A stretch of 64,000 nucleotides of DNA from JBBDIJ01 sp040880485 (GTDB lineage: Bacteria; Bacteroidota; Rhodothermia; Balneolales; Balneolaceae), in contig JBBDIJ010000002.1 of NCBI GenBank assembly GCA_040880485.1, positions 119,740 through 183,739 on the forward strand. Reading direction: 5' to 3'. This document shows positions 15,852-24,970 of the stretch, piece by piece (the first letter of the stretch is position 1; each line of letters opens with the position of its first letter). Both the position numbers and the translations under genes were made by a program. A model generated the notes under the pieces. That model saw nothing but the letters and a program-made list of their open reading frames with translations, was not told the origin of the DNA and made no database searches.

Positions 15852-18818
15852 TCAGGGTTGTTCGATGCTCTGCATGACCTGGTCGGAAATGGCTGCACGC
15901 AGCTCCCGTATGCCGTCAGAACGGTTTCGGTCAGGCCAGGTTCTGTTGGTGAGAAGGATGATGGCGATCTCTTCGTCAGGATCGATCCAGACACTTGTAC
16001 CTGTAAATCCGAGATGGCCGAAGGTATCCATACCGGTGAAACGGCCCGCTGTGCTAAACCCTTCACTCTTGCGATCGAACCCGTACCCTCTCTGGTTCAG
16101 TGGTGAACGGCGGCCCGTAAAGAGATCAATGGTCTCCGGAAGGAGATAGCGTGTACCCTGATAGAGGCCTCCATTCAGAAGCATCTGTGCCCATGCCGCC
16201 ACATCCCGGGCCGATGCGAACAGGCCGGCATGACCAGCTACTCCTTCCATAAACCAGGCTCTCTCGTCGTGGACTTCAGCAGAGACACGACCCCGTCCGT
16301 AAACGGTATCGATCTCTGTGGGCGGAATCCGGCGGGTCATCCAGTCTCCCGCTGCGGTCGGGTTGAACCGGGCCGACTCCATCCCCATGGGACGAAAAAA
16401 GTGATTTCGAATAAAACGGTCGATCGGTTCACCACTCACCTCCTCCACAATTTCTGCGAGAAGGATAAAACCGAGGTCACTGTAGAGGTAGCGCTCTCCC
16501 GGTTCATGTTCAAGCGGTTCATTCCGAATGGCATGAAGAATCTCTTCCCGGGTCTTCAATCGGTCTACATAGACCCGAAAAGCGGGCAGTCCGGAGGTGT
16601 GAAGGAGCAGATGCTCTATAGTGATCTCTCTCTTTTCTTCTGTGTCGAATTCAGGTATATAGCGAGATACCCGATCGCCCGGATGGAGCGAATGCTCCTC
16701 GACCAGTTTCATTACCGCAGTGGTGGTTGCCATGATTTTTGTCATGGAAGCCAGGTCGTACACATCGGTCTCACGTACCGGATTGATCTTTTCGTAATCG
16801 TGGTAGCCATACCCCCGGTTCCAAACCAGAACCCCTTTTCTGAGCACGGCAACAACGCCCCCCGGTGTAATGGAATCGTCAACGGCACGATGCATAATCT
16901 CATCCAGCTCCATCAGTCGATGAGTAATCATGCCTGCCGCTTCGGGCCGGTCGATCCGGTATCGTGTCCGGGGTATGGAAAGGCCATCCCCTATATTGAA
17001 ATACCCTGGAATATCTATCGGAAGGCGGCCACGAATGGTAGCAGCACCAAAGAGAGCCGGTATGGTATTACTTACCTGTTCAGATGCTGCAGACCAGGCA
17101 ATCATGGAAGCATCTGTACCGGGCAGATCCATGAGCAGGTAGGGATTACCGAAAGAGACCAGCATCGAGGGAGTCTCTCCGGCGATCAGAGTGTTCAAAA
17201 AATTGATCTTCTCCGGAGCCATTTGGATGGGCTGATGGGATCGGACATAGATGAAACTTCCGATCAGTATCAGGTCGGCCTCCTGTGCCGCTTCCGCAAT
17301 TGCCAGCTTCTCTTCAGTTCCGGTTCGTGGATCCAGTAGGTGTCGTACCACATTGGGGTGATACTTGCGCAGCTCTGTGAGCATACCTGCTCCCGGGTCT
17401 CCGGTTGCGTCGTCGGAAACCGCGATAAACAGAATGCGGGGAGCTTTCTGTTCGGTAATTGGTAAAATGCTTTTTTCATCCTTCAGGAGGGTTACAGACT
17501 CTCTGGCAATCCGGTCTGCCACCGCCTGCCAGGGGGGAGTATTGATTCGGTGATGAAGAGAGTCCGGATCTGTAAACCCTCTGTTCTCAAAGAGTCCATG
17601 ATCTCTTTTCAAAGTCAATAGTTTCCGAACCGACAGGTCCAGGCGCTCCTCACTGAGCTCACCGCTCTCGACTGCCCTCACCACCTCCAGTATGGCAGTC
17701 ATCTCATCGGGGCTGATGAGCAGAATGTCTGATCCTGCACGAATGGCCAGTACAGCGGCTTCTCCAGGAGAATAACGTGAGGTAATTCCGCTCATTTCCA
17801 GGCCGTCGGTAACTACAAGTCCTTTAAAACCGAGAGAGTCGGCCAGAATGTCTCCGAGAATTCCCGGGTCCAGCGTACCGGGCAGCCCGGGGTCTGTCCC
17901 GAAAGCGGGAAATGCGATATGAGCCGACATTATGCTTCTGAGTCCCGCATCGATGGCGCTGCGGAAAGGGCTTAACTCCAGAGTGTCGATACGGCTGTAG
18001 TCGTGGTGAATAACGGGAAGGGCCAGGTGAGAGTCGATGTTTGTATCTCCGTGGCCTGGAAAGTGTTTCCCGGTGGCCATGATTCCTACGCTCTCTACCC
18101 CCTCAATGAAGGCATTCGCATAGAGAGCAACTGTATCGGGGTCCGCCGAATAGGAACGGACATTAATGACCGGGTTGGCAGGATTGTTGTTCACATCCAG
18201 AACCGGCGCAAAGATCTGGTGAATACCAAGTGATTTCGCTTCCCTGGCCGTAATGATCCCCTTCCAGCGAGCCAGCTCAGGGTTTCCGGTGGCGGCTATC
18301 CCCATCGCCGGGGTGAAGCGTGTGGTCCCGCGAACCCGCATTGCGGCACCAAACTCCATATCCTGAGTCATCCAGAGTGGAATAGATGATTCGGATTGCA
18401 GCCGATTGGCAAGTACGGCCTGTCCATAAATATCTCCTCCCATAAAAATGAGGCCGCCTACCTGCCACTCTTTTATTAGGCGGACCCACTCCCGGTAGCG
18501 CTGATCCTCTTCATGGTGGTAGATTCCCTGAACAGGTATGACAAACAGTTGGGCGGCTTTCTCCCGCAACGACATCGATGCGATGATCTCTTCGATGTCG
18601 TTGTCCGTAATAGATGATATATCTGCAGGAGAGTTCTCCTCAGGGTAGGGTGCATCGGGCGACCAACCTGTAATATTCGGTTCAGACGGTTCGTAAGCCG
18701 GGGCGGGTGCTATCCGTTCGGCCGGGCTGCAAGCTGCGGCCCACAATAGAATCAGCGTGAGTAACATAGAGTTTCGGGCAGCCGAGTCGAATTGCGGGTT
18801 CAGAAGTGTGTAATTCAT
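15852..18818 (-). CDS. GH3 beta-N-acetylhexosaminidase / serine hydrolase fusion lipoprotein
   Basis: Two-enzyme lipoprotein of 988 residues. The signal peptide ends in the lipobox AAAC (Cys30). The N-terminal part is a glycoside hydrolase family 3 domain of the NagZ type, with KHFPGHGDTN near 252-261 (catalytic Asp/His loop) and the nucleophile region VVTDGLEM, followed by a GH3 C-terminal domain. From about residue 640 a class C beta-lactamase/D-Ala carboxypeptidase-like domain follows, with SMTK (Ser691-Lys694), YSDLGF and HLGFTG motifs all intact. It likely acts on peptidoglycan or muropeptides in the periplasm. An in-frame ATG at 18767 is an alternative start that also keeps the signal. 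Confidence 0.88.
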   Translation of the reverse strand: MNYTLLNPQFDSAARNSMLLTLILLWAAACSPAERIAPAPAYEPSEPNITGWSPDAPYPEENSPADISSITDNDIEEIIASMSLREKAAQLFVIPVQGIYHHEEDQRYREWVRLIKEWQVGGLIFMGGDIYGQAVLANRLQSESSIPLWMTQDMEFGAAMRVRGTTRFTPAMGIAATGNPELARWKGIITAREAKSLGIHQIFAPVLDVNNNPANPVINVRSYSADPDTVALYANAFIEGVESVGIMATGKHFPGHGDTNIDSHLALPVIHHDYSRIDTLELSPFRSAIDAGLRSIMSAHIAFPAFGTDPGLPGTLDPGILGDILADSLGFKGLVVTDGLEMSGITSRYSPGEAAVLAIRAGSDILLISPDEMTAILEVVRAVESGELSEERLDLSVRKLLTLKRDHGLFENRGFTDPDSLHHRINTPPWQAVADRIARESVTLLKDEKSILPITEQKAPRILFIAVSDDATGDPGAGMLTELRKYHPNVVRHLLDPRTGTEEKLAIAEAAQEADLILIGSFIYVRSHQPIQMAPEKINFLNTLIAGETPSMLVSFGNPYLLMDLPGTDASMIAWSAASEQVSNTIPALFGAATIRGRLPIDIPGYFNIGDGLSIPRTRYRIDRPEAAGMITHRLMELDEIMHRAVDDSITPGGVVAVLRKGVLVWNRGYGYHDYEKINPVRETDVYDLASMTKIMATTTAVMKLVEEHSLHPGDRVSRYIPEFDTEEKREITIEHLLLHTSGLPAFRVYVDRLKTREEILHAIRNEPLEHEPGERYLYSDLGFILLAEIVEEVSGEPIDRFIRNHFFRPMGMESARFNPTAAGDWMTRRIPPTEIDTVYGRGRVSAEVHDERAWFMEGVAGHAGLFASARDVAAWAQMLLNGGLYQGTRYLLPETIDLFTGRRSPLNQRGYGFDRKSEGFSTAGRFTGMDTFGHLGFTGTSVWIDPDEEIAIILLTNRTWPDRNRSDGIRELRAAISDQVMQSIEQP

Positions 18819-18910
18819 GTTGTTGTGGTGCCTTTGCCGGGTTGCAGATATTGAGCCTTGTAATGCATCTCGCCGTTCATCGCTATGTCTGTTACGGGTG
18901 GAACCGTCAG

Positions 18911-21355
18911 CTAACGGGGATGTAGTCTCATGGTTTGATAGCTAATGTCTCGAAAAAATGTGCTGTCCTGATAAAGATAGCGGTACTGGCCGTTTAGCCA
19001 CATGTCGGTCTGGTCTCCATAAAATTCGGAGAGAGGGTTTCCTGACTGGCCGGTTGGGATCACTGTCCAGGTACGGCTCATCGAAGATAAATCCACAATT
19101 CGTCGAATGGAGGGTCCCACAACCATTTCGAAGGGCTCATGCCATCTGTACTCGCCCTTATTGAGGCTCATACCGTGTCCGGAGACTGGCCATGGCCCGC
19201 TGCTCATCAAATTGTCAACAATCATGCGTGTAATCGCAGAGCTACCCGAATCTGCTGCTGCTTCTGCAAAGAGAGGAGGGGTAAGTGTAATGGTATGAAG
19301 GTTGCCCCACCGCCACTGTACAGGTGCAGTGCCATACAGATCTTCCAGCCAGTCCCTGGTGTCTTTCATACTCTGCCGGACAATAGATTCACGGGTTTCA
19401 ACTTCACCGGTGCCAGGCTGGTTAAAGAGAAAGCTTTCGTCCCGAAGCAGTCGCATCATGACCACGATCGGTAGAGATTCGTTCCGAATAAAATTGTTGT
19501 ATGCGGCATCTCCGAGATGGTTTCTCAGCGTATTACTGGTAAGAGAGAGCAGAAACCGATCCATAAGGGTGGCTGCAGTGGAATTGACATTATAGCTGTG
19601 ATCCCAATTCTCGAGATAGGGAAGAATGTCGGAGAAATCCATGCCGTCTTCCGTACCCCGCAGAATGGGAATTATAATCTCTGCCAGCTCTCTTGCATGA
19701 GGAGAGACTCTGTCGTTTTGCATCTGTTGAAAAATATCGACACTCAAGGTGTCATATACGGCCATATACTCTTCAATTCGGTTGATGCGGGAGGGAGCTG
19801 CCCAAAACGTGCCGATGTAGTGTGGGTACCCGTCTTCGTGTAGCTTGTTATTCGAATTGGCCACGAACCCGGAGGGTGGATTGATCTCCCGGGGAAGTTC
19901 CTCAAACGGAATCCAGCCGTTCCAACCCCACCCGGAGTCCCAACCCTTTCTGAATTGAAGCGGATGGTGATCACGAATTGGAAGGCGTGCGGCGCTGAAT
20001 CGGGCGATGTTTCCATCCCTGTCGGCATATACAAAGTTCTGTCCGGGAACGTGAAACTGCCTGAGGGCGTCTTCGAATGCGTCGATGTCGCGAGCCCGGT
20101 TCACCTGAAAGAGGGCCAGAATCTCCTGGCTGATTTCGTGGCCCGTCCATCTCATGGTAATCAAGCGATCTTCCAGTAGTTCCCGGTTCGGGTAGATGTC
20201 GCTGATGACCGGCCCGTTACGGGTAGATCGTACCGGGTAGAGAACGTCGTCCTCGCCACGAACGCGAATGATTTCATTTCGAATCTCGAAATCCATCAGC
20301 GTGGCATCGCCGTCAAGGCTGTCAGCCACATACCGTTCAGGATCGTCGGGAGCGGGAATCTCCACATAGAAATCGGTCTCATCGGCCATCATGGTAGTCA
20401 GCGACCAGGCAAGCCGATCGTTCTGTCCGACGACGACCACAGGAGCTCCGGGAATGGTAGCGCCGGAGAGATTTTGTCCATTCAGGTGCATATGCATCTC
20501 GAACCAGAATCCCGGCATGCTGAGTCCCATATGGGGATCACCAGCCAGTAATGGCTGTCCGGTTTCGGAGCGGGCTCCACTGACGGCCCAGGCGTTGCTT
20601 GCACCGCTGGTTCCGGAAAGATGGAGATTTTTCCGTTTTTCAAGTTCCAGGTCGCTGAAATAACCAAGGAACTCCGCAGCTCCTTCCGGTGCAATGGATT
20701 CCGATGCATACGGTATTCCACTTTCGTATTCAGGCATCAGTTCGGTAAAGATCCCCTCCGATAGCGTTTCACGGAGTATTCCATAGGTGACGTTGTTCCA
20801 CCAGCCGGCATTCAGATCCCAGGCCATCAATCTGGAGATGGCGTGAGTGTGAACCGGAGTCCAGGGGATTGGTTCCACCCCTGTAAGAGAAAACTCGATG
20901 GGAAGGGAACGCCGGTTGAGTGCGGTATAGTCGTTTACACCCGCCGCATACGCCTCCAGAACGGTGCGAATTTCAGGTGGTGATGCCGCATCGATCTGCT
21001 CGGCCATATGGTGGAACCCCAGTGTACGCTGCATTTTGTCGATTTCCAGCATCTCTTCCCCGAAAAATTCGGCAAATTTGCCTTCGGCACTAATCTGAAA
21101 AAGTGTCATCTGCCAGATGCGCTCCTGAGCATGGATATAACCGACTGTGTAATAGAGGTCGTGCTCGTTTTCTGCATAAATGTGTGGTACACCGTAGGGG
21201 TCCCAGTGTACATCGACCGGGCCGGACAGTCCGGGAAGTTCAACAGTTGTATTATAGTCCGGGAGGGGTTCGTAGAAGGTCCACCACGCAGCTGTGATCA
21301 GGAAACCACTCACCAGAATAAAGAGAAAGAGTGCTACAGAGATCAGGGTTCGCAT
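18911..21355 (-). CDS. Penicillin acylase family (Ntn-hydrolase) protein
   Basis: Secreted or membrane-anchored amidohydrolase of 814 residues. It begins with a hydrophobic signal/anchor (MRTLISVALFLF), then the alpha chain with DxxGVPHIYA and GYIHAQERIWQM, and the self-processing site SGASNAWAVSG in which Ser253 becomes the beta-chain nucleophile. Family members cleave N-acyl bonds of penicillins, acyl-homoserine lactones or N-acyl amino acids; the substrate here cannot be read from sequence. The frame is open 107 codons upstream, but the start at 21355 is chosen because it places the signal peptide first and the upstream stretch is compositionally unlike a protein. Confidence 0.88.
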   Translation of the reverse strand: MRTLISVALFLFILVSGFLITAAWWTFYEPLPDYNTTVELPGLSGPVDVHWDPYGVPHIYAENEHDLYYTVGYIHAQERIWQMTLFQISAEGKFAEFFGEEMLEIDKMQRTLGFHHMAEQIDAASPPEIRTVLEAYAAGVNDYTALNRRSLPIEFSLTGVEPIPWTPVHTHAISRLMAWDLNAGWWNNVTYGILRETLSEGIFTELMPEYESGIPYASESIAPEGAAEFLGYFSDLELEKRKNLHLSGTSGASNAWAVSGARSETGQPLLAGDPHMGLSMPGFWFEMHMHLNGQNLSGATIPGAPVVVVGQNDRLAWSLTTMMADETDFYVEIPAPDDPERYVADSLDGDATLMDFEIRNEIIRVRGEDDVLYPVRSTRNGPVISDIYPNRELLEDRLITMRWTGHEISQEILALFQVNRARDIDAFEDALRQFHVPGQNFVYADRDGNIARFSAARLPIRDHHPLQFRKGWDSGWGWNGWIPFEELPREINPPSGFVANSNNKLHEDGYPHYIGTFWAAPSRINRIEEYMAVYDTLSVDIFQQMQNDRVSPHARELAEIIIPILRGTEDGMDFSDILPYLENWDHSYNVNSTAATLMDRFLLSLTSNTLRNHLGDAAYNNFIRNESLPIVVMMRLLRDESFLFNQPGTGEVETRESIVRQSMKDTRDWLEDLYGTAPVQWRWGNLHTITLTPPLFAEAAADSGSSAITRMIVDNLMSSGPWPVSGHGMSLNKGEYRWHEPFEMVVGPSIRRIVDLSSMSRTWTVIPTGQSGNPLSEFYGDQTDMWLNGQYRYLYQDSTFFRDISYQTMRLHPR

Positions 21356-21381
21356 AGGGTAATACAGGGGGTGGATCTTGT

Positions 21382-21397
21382 TGCCGGACTTCCGGCA
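21382..21397. promoter_or_regulatory. 16-base palindrome between divergent genes
   Basis: TGCCGGA-CT-TCCGGCA is a perfect 7-bp inverted repeat. It sits 27 bases before the penicillin acylase start on one side and 4 bases before the putative -35 box of the threonine aldolase gene on the other, the position expected of an operator for a dimeric regulator of both genes. Confidence 0.35.
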
Positions 21398-21400
21398 GCA

Positions 21401-21429
21401 TTGACAGTTCTCTCTAAAATACATACTCT
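21401..21429 (+). promoter_or_regulatory. Possible promoter of the threonine aldolase-recQ pair
   Basis: TTGACA (21401-21406) and TACTCT (21424-21429) with a 17-base spacer, about 55 bases before the start codon. The -35 box is perfect and the -10 is weak. Confidence 0.35.
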
Positions 21430-21488
21430 CACATCCAGAATCATGACCCATTGAAGTTGGGTTGCTCCTTCCACAATCCGGTGTACCC

Positions 21489-22517
21489 ATGAATACAGAT
21501 CTTAGAAGCGATACGGTTACGCGTCCAACCCCGGAGATGCTTGAAGCCATGTCTGTCGCGCCTGTTGGGGATGATGTTTTCAGGGAGGATCCCACTGTGA
21601 ACTCACTGGAGGAGCGTATGGCAGAACTCTTTGGTATGGAGGCGGGGCTCTTCGTGCCCAGTGGGACGATGAGCAATCAACTGGCCATCCGTATCCTTGC
21701 CGGCCCCGGGGACGAAGTGATTCTGGACGAGACGGGACACCTCTTCAATTACGAGAGCGGTGCAGCATCTCTTCTGTCCGGTGTGCAGTTGCATCCGTTA
21801 CGTGGGGAGTATGGAAAATTGACACCTGATCTGATACGGGGAGCCATCAGGCCACAAAACGATTGGGACCCGCACTCTCGCGTAGTGGCCATCGAAAACA
21901 CCACCAATAAGGGAGGTGGTGCGGTTTACAGGGAAGGGGAGATCGAGGGAATCCGGCTTCTCTGCAGTGAAGCCGGATTAAAGCTCCACCTGGATGGAGC
22001 GCGAATCTGGAACGCAATGGAGGTGAGCGGAACGGAACCCGGTTTTTTTGGCAGAATGGCCGATACCATATCCATCTGTTTTTCGAAGGGGCTGGGTGCT
22101 CCGGTTGGGTCCATGATTTTAGCCGGAAAACAGGAGATCGCGAGAGCGAGACGCTTTCGAAAGATGTGGGGAGGTGGGATGCGGCAGGCCGGACTTCTGG
22201 CTGCTGCTGCAGCTTATGCTGTAGAGCATCATCGTCCCCTCCTGAAGGAGGACCATCGCCGAGCCCGAAAGTTTGCTAAAGCAGTGGCCGGTATGAACGG
22301 ATTTAGTATCGATCCGGATCGGGTAGAGAGCAATATCGTTCTATTCGATGTAAACGGAAGAAGCGCAAATGCTGTGTTGGAACAGCTCGCCGAAGAGGGG
22401 GTGGGCATGGTAGCGTTCGGGCCCAAAACAATTCGGGCTACGTTTCACTTTCAGGTAGCTGACGACGGCCTGAAGCACGCTCTGGAGGCCCTGGCCAGGG
22501 TGAACAGTGGAGGATAG
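21489..22517 (+). CDS. ltaE: Low-specificity L-threonine aldolase
   Basis: PLP enzyme that cleaves L-threonine and L-allo-threonine to glycine and acetaldehyde. Family marks are the N-terminal DLRSDTVTRPTPEM, the PLP-contact HLDGARIWNA and the Schiff-base lysine in SICFSKGLGAPVGS. The 342-residue length is normal. ATG 21489 is chosen because the conserved N-terminus begins there; the TTG at 21462 adds nine unlike residues. Its stop lies just upstream of recQ, so the two are probably co-transcribed. Confidence 0.95.
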   Translation: MNTDLRSDTVTRPTPEMLEAMSVAPVGDDVFREDPTVNSLEERMAELFGMEAGLFVPSGTMSNQLAIRILAGPGDEVILDETGHLFNYESGAASLLSGVQLHPLRGEYGKLTPDLIRGAIRPQNDWDPHSRVVAIENTTNKGGGAVYREGEIEGIRLLCSEAGLKLHLDGARIWNAMEVSGTEPGFFGRMADTISICFSKGLGAPVGSMILAGKQEIARARRFRKMWGGGMRQAGLLAAAAAYAVEHHRPLLKEDHRRARKFAKAVAGMNGFSIDPDRVESNIVLFDVNGRSANAVLEQLAEEGVGMVAFGPKTIRATFHFQVADDGLKHALEALARVNSGG

Positions 22518-22530
22518 AGTGGAGAGAAGC

Positions 22531-24441
22531 ATGGAGCTAAAGGCAAGTGAGCAGCTCAGGAAGATCTGGGGGTTTGAGACCTATAAGCCGGGCCAGGAGG
22601 AGGCGATCGCATCTGTCCTGGAGGGGAGGGATACGGTCGTACTTTTCCCCACGGGTGGAGGAAAGTCGCTCTGTTACCAGCTGCCAGCCACACTGCTTGA
22701 GGGCTTGACAATCGTCGTCTCACCTCTGATTGCCCTGATGCAGGACCAGTCTGATCAGCTTGCCCGTCTCGGAATTCGGGCAGCCACTCTGGACAGCAGC
22801 CTGCACCCGGCCGAAGTAGAACAGCGGCTGCTGAATGCGCGGAACGGAATGTACAGACTGCTTTACCTGACTCCTGAACGGCTCGCATCAGTCTTGTGGC
22901 AGCATTATATGCACGATCTGAACATCTCTCTTGTCGCGGTGGATGAAGCGCACTGCATTTCAAAATGGGGCCATGACTTCCGGCCGGAGTATCGTTCGAT
23001 TCGCTCATCCTTCGAGGGGTACGAGGGAGAGTTCTCCTGGATTGCTCTAACCGCTACTGCTACTCCGGAGGTTCGAAAAGATCTGATCGAAAATCTCCGA
23101 CTCGATCAGCCTCATGTGATAGTGAACGGTTTTTCCAGGGAGAGCCTTGTCTGGTGGGTCGTTGAGAGCAACGACAAGAGGCGTCTGACCGAGCGAGCGG
23201 TCCGGAAAGGTTGCAGGGAGGGGAGTGGAATTCTCTATGTAGCTACCCGAAAGGGGTGTGAAGAGTGGGCGGAGCGCTTCAGAAACGCGGGGATTCAGGC
23301 AGAGCACTATCACGCCGGCCTGGAGAGCCAGGCGCGTCAGCAGGTTCAGACAGCATGGATGAAGGGAGAGTGTCAGCTTGTGGTGGCTACCAACGCATTT
23401 GGAATGGGTGTGGATAAACCTGATTGCAGGTTTGTGATTCACCACGAAATGCCCACGTCGGTTGAGGCCTACTATCAGGAGGCGGGCCGTGCCGGACGGG
23501 ATGGAGAGACATCCTGGTCGGTCGCGCTTTTTTCGGAGGCGGACCACGAAAGGGCGATTTCAAGAATCGAGTGGTCCTGGCCCGATATAATGACACTTCA
23601 AAAAGTTTACGATGCACTATGCGACGAACTGGGGCTGGCAGTGGGAAGCGAACAGGAGCATGCGGAACCGGTCTCTTTGCAGGCGCTCGCCCGTCGGTCC
23701 GGGAAAAAGGCCTCTGTGGTTCGCAATGCGCTGCGTGTACTGGAGAGGTTGGGCCTGGCAAGTGTGGCCGTTCACCGCGAACCTCGTCTGGGCCTGCGTT
23801 TTCTGGTTAGTGAACAGGCCCTTGGGGATTGGATCGACAGAGCTACAGCCGAAAGGGCAGAACGAATCGATATACTCTTCCGTCAGTTCGGACGTGAGGT
23901 GTTTCATGATATTCGTTATCTGCGACTGGGTGAACTGGAAGTAAAGTTGCGCCTGAGCCGGGAGGAGGTGCTTCGGTTTGTGCGTATCCTGGAACAGGAA
24001 GATCGGCTAATTGAAGTTCGATATCTGGAGGACGAACCGATGGTCCGTTTAAGGGAGGCGAGGTCGCCGAGGCTGCCCGCCCGACCGGATGAGGTGGAAG
24101 GGTATCGTGAAGTTCTAGTGCAAAAATTGGAGGAAGTGCGTCAATTCGTTCGGGACAGTGGATGCAGGGAGGTCTGGCTTCGCCGCTACTTTGGTGAGAA
24201 TTCTGCCGAATCTTGCGGAAGATGTGACTACTGCCTGCAGGAGAGAAGTGGCAGGGGAAGTTTTCCTGGTGATCCGGAAGAGGTGCTGAAGCAGTTGATC
24301 GAGGCACGTGGAGAAGAGCAGTTGAAAGAGATTCTGAAATGGCCATCTGCCAGGGTGCGTACAGCGCTCAGAGCCCTGTACAGAGAGGATCTTATCGGCT
24401 GGGAGGAGCAGGAGGGAGTCGTCTGTTACCACCGTTTGTAA
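22531..24441 (+). CDS. recQ: ATP-dependent DNA helicase RecQ
   Basis: 3'-5' superfamily 2 DNA helicase for recombination and repair. Walker A is TGGGKS (about residues 41-47), the DEAH box is near 138, and motif VI reads EAGRAGRDG. The C-terminal CGRCDYC with an upstream Cys forms the RecQ zinc site. At about 636 residues it has the helicase and zinc domains plus a divergent C-terminus; I see no clear HRDC domain. ATG 22531 with a GGAGAG site 4 bases ahead is chosen; the GTG at 22507 would overlap the preceding gene. Confidence 0.94.
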   Translation: MELKASEQLRKIWGFETYKPGQEEAIASVLEGRDTVVLFPTGGGKSLCYQLPATLLEGLTIVVSPLIALMQDQSDQLARLGIRAATLDSSLHPAEVEQRLLNARNGMYRLLYLTPERLASVLWQHYMHDLNISLVAVDEAHCISKWGHDFRPEYRSIRSSFEGYEGEFSWIALTATATPEVRKDLIENLRLDQPHVIVNGFSRESLVWWVVESNDKRRLTERAVRKGCREGSGILYVATRKGCEEWAERFRNAGIQAEHYHAGLESQARQQVQTAWMKGECQLVVATNAFGMGVDKPDCRFVIHHEMPTSVEAYYQEAGRAGRDGETSWSVALFSEADHERAISRIEWSWPDIMTLQKVYDALCDELGLAVGSEQEHAEPVSLQALARRSGKKASVVRNALRVLERLGLASVAVHREPRLGLRFLVSEQALGDWIDRATAERAERIDILFRQFGREVFHDIRYLRLGELEVKLRLSREEVLRFVRILEQEDRLIEVRYLEDEPMVRLREARSPRLPARPDEVEGYREVLVQKLEEVRQFVRDSGCREVWLRRYFGENSAESCGRCDYCLQERSGRGSFPGDPEEVLKQLIEARGEEQLKEILKWPSARVRTALRALYREDLIGWEEQEGVVCYHRL

Positions 24442-24457
24442 CAATTTTCGCCAATAG

Positions 24458-24826
24458 CTATTCCACTTCTTCTTCGTCCGGTTCGGGACGTGTTTCAGAG
24501 ACTGCTCTATGCTCTTCGCGCAACACCTCCCGGATGTGAGTCAGACGGTCCCGCTGCTGTTCCAAATCACGCTGGTAATATTCGTGGCTTATTGTAAAGT
24601 GCTCTGGAGGCACTTCATAGTGATCGAATAGTTCGACTCGGTACGCCTGGCGGAGAGAGTCTTCGTCTACACCACGTTCCGTCATGTATGCGATGCCCCT
24701 GGTGAGAATCATCTCCGTGAGGATCTCCATGTAGAGCTCTTCGGATAGAAGTTCTTCCGGTGGCTCTTCACTCTGGCAACCGTTCAAAAGCAGCAGGAGA
24801 GAGAGGATGGGGAGTGAGATTTTCAT
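24458..24826 (-). CDS. DUF4296-like lipoprotein
   Basis: A 122-residue lipoprotein with signal peptide and lipobox LLNGC (Cys17). The mature part is helical and acidic; YMEILTEMILTRG and the EVPPEHFTISHEYYQRD segment resemble the Bacteroidota-specific DUF4296 family, whose function is unknown. It converges with recQ (16 bases apart) and is divergent from coaX. Confidence 0.7.
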   Translation of the reverse strand: MKISLPILSLLLLLNGCQSEEPPEELLSEELYMEILTEMILTRGIAYMTERGVDEDSLRQAYRVELFDHYEVPPEHFTISHEYYQRDLEQQRDRLTHIREVLREEHRAVSETRPEPDEEEVE

Positions 24827-24831
24827 GTTTG

Positions 24832-24845
24832 TGAAATGTATTTCA
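24832..24845. promoter_or_regulatory. Palindrome TGAAAT-GT-ATTTCA
   Basis: Perfect 6-bp inverted repeat with a 2-base spacer, 6-19 bases upstream of the DUF4296-like gene start and overlapping its likely promoter. Could be an operator; short AT-rich palindromes also occur by chance. Confidence 0.25.
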
Positions 24846-24958
24846 TATGATGCGACAGAACCCGATCAAAGTTCATGATGCTGACATTTGAACAAACATA
24901 AGGTGCCAAGGGGTCGTTCACAATGGAAAGGGGAAGAGTTTCTCTTCAGGAACTTTGC

Positions 24959-24966
24959 TAAGTTTG
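24959..24966 (+). promoter_or_regulatory. Bacteroidota-type -7 element before coaX
   Basis: TAAGTTTG matches the Bacteroidota -7 consensus TAnnTTTG exactly and ends 4 bases before the coaX ATG. No clear -33 TTTG is seen at the right distance. If used, the coaX mRNA would be leaderless or nearly so. A GAAGAG-TTT-CTCTTC hairpin lies just upstream at 24933-24947. Confidence 0.35.
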
Positions 24967-24970
24967 AACA

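Noticed and set aside
16230..17339. 369-codon open frame on the plus strand
   Set aside because: Antisense to the GH3 fusion, Cys/His-rich with no domain pattern; a shadow frame.
21356..21676. 107-codon N-terminal extension of the penicillin acylase-family protein
   Set aside because: It runs through the palindrome and the threonine aldolase start; the signal peptide begins at 21355.
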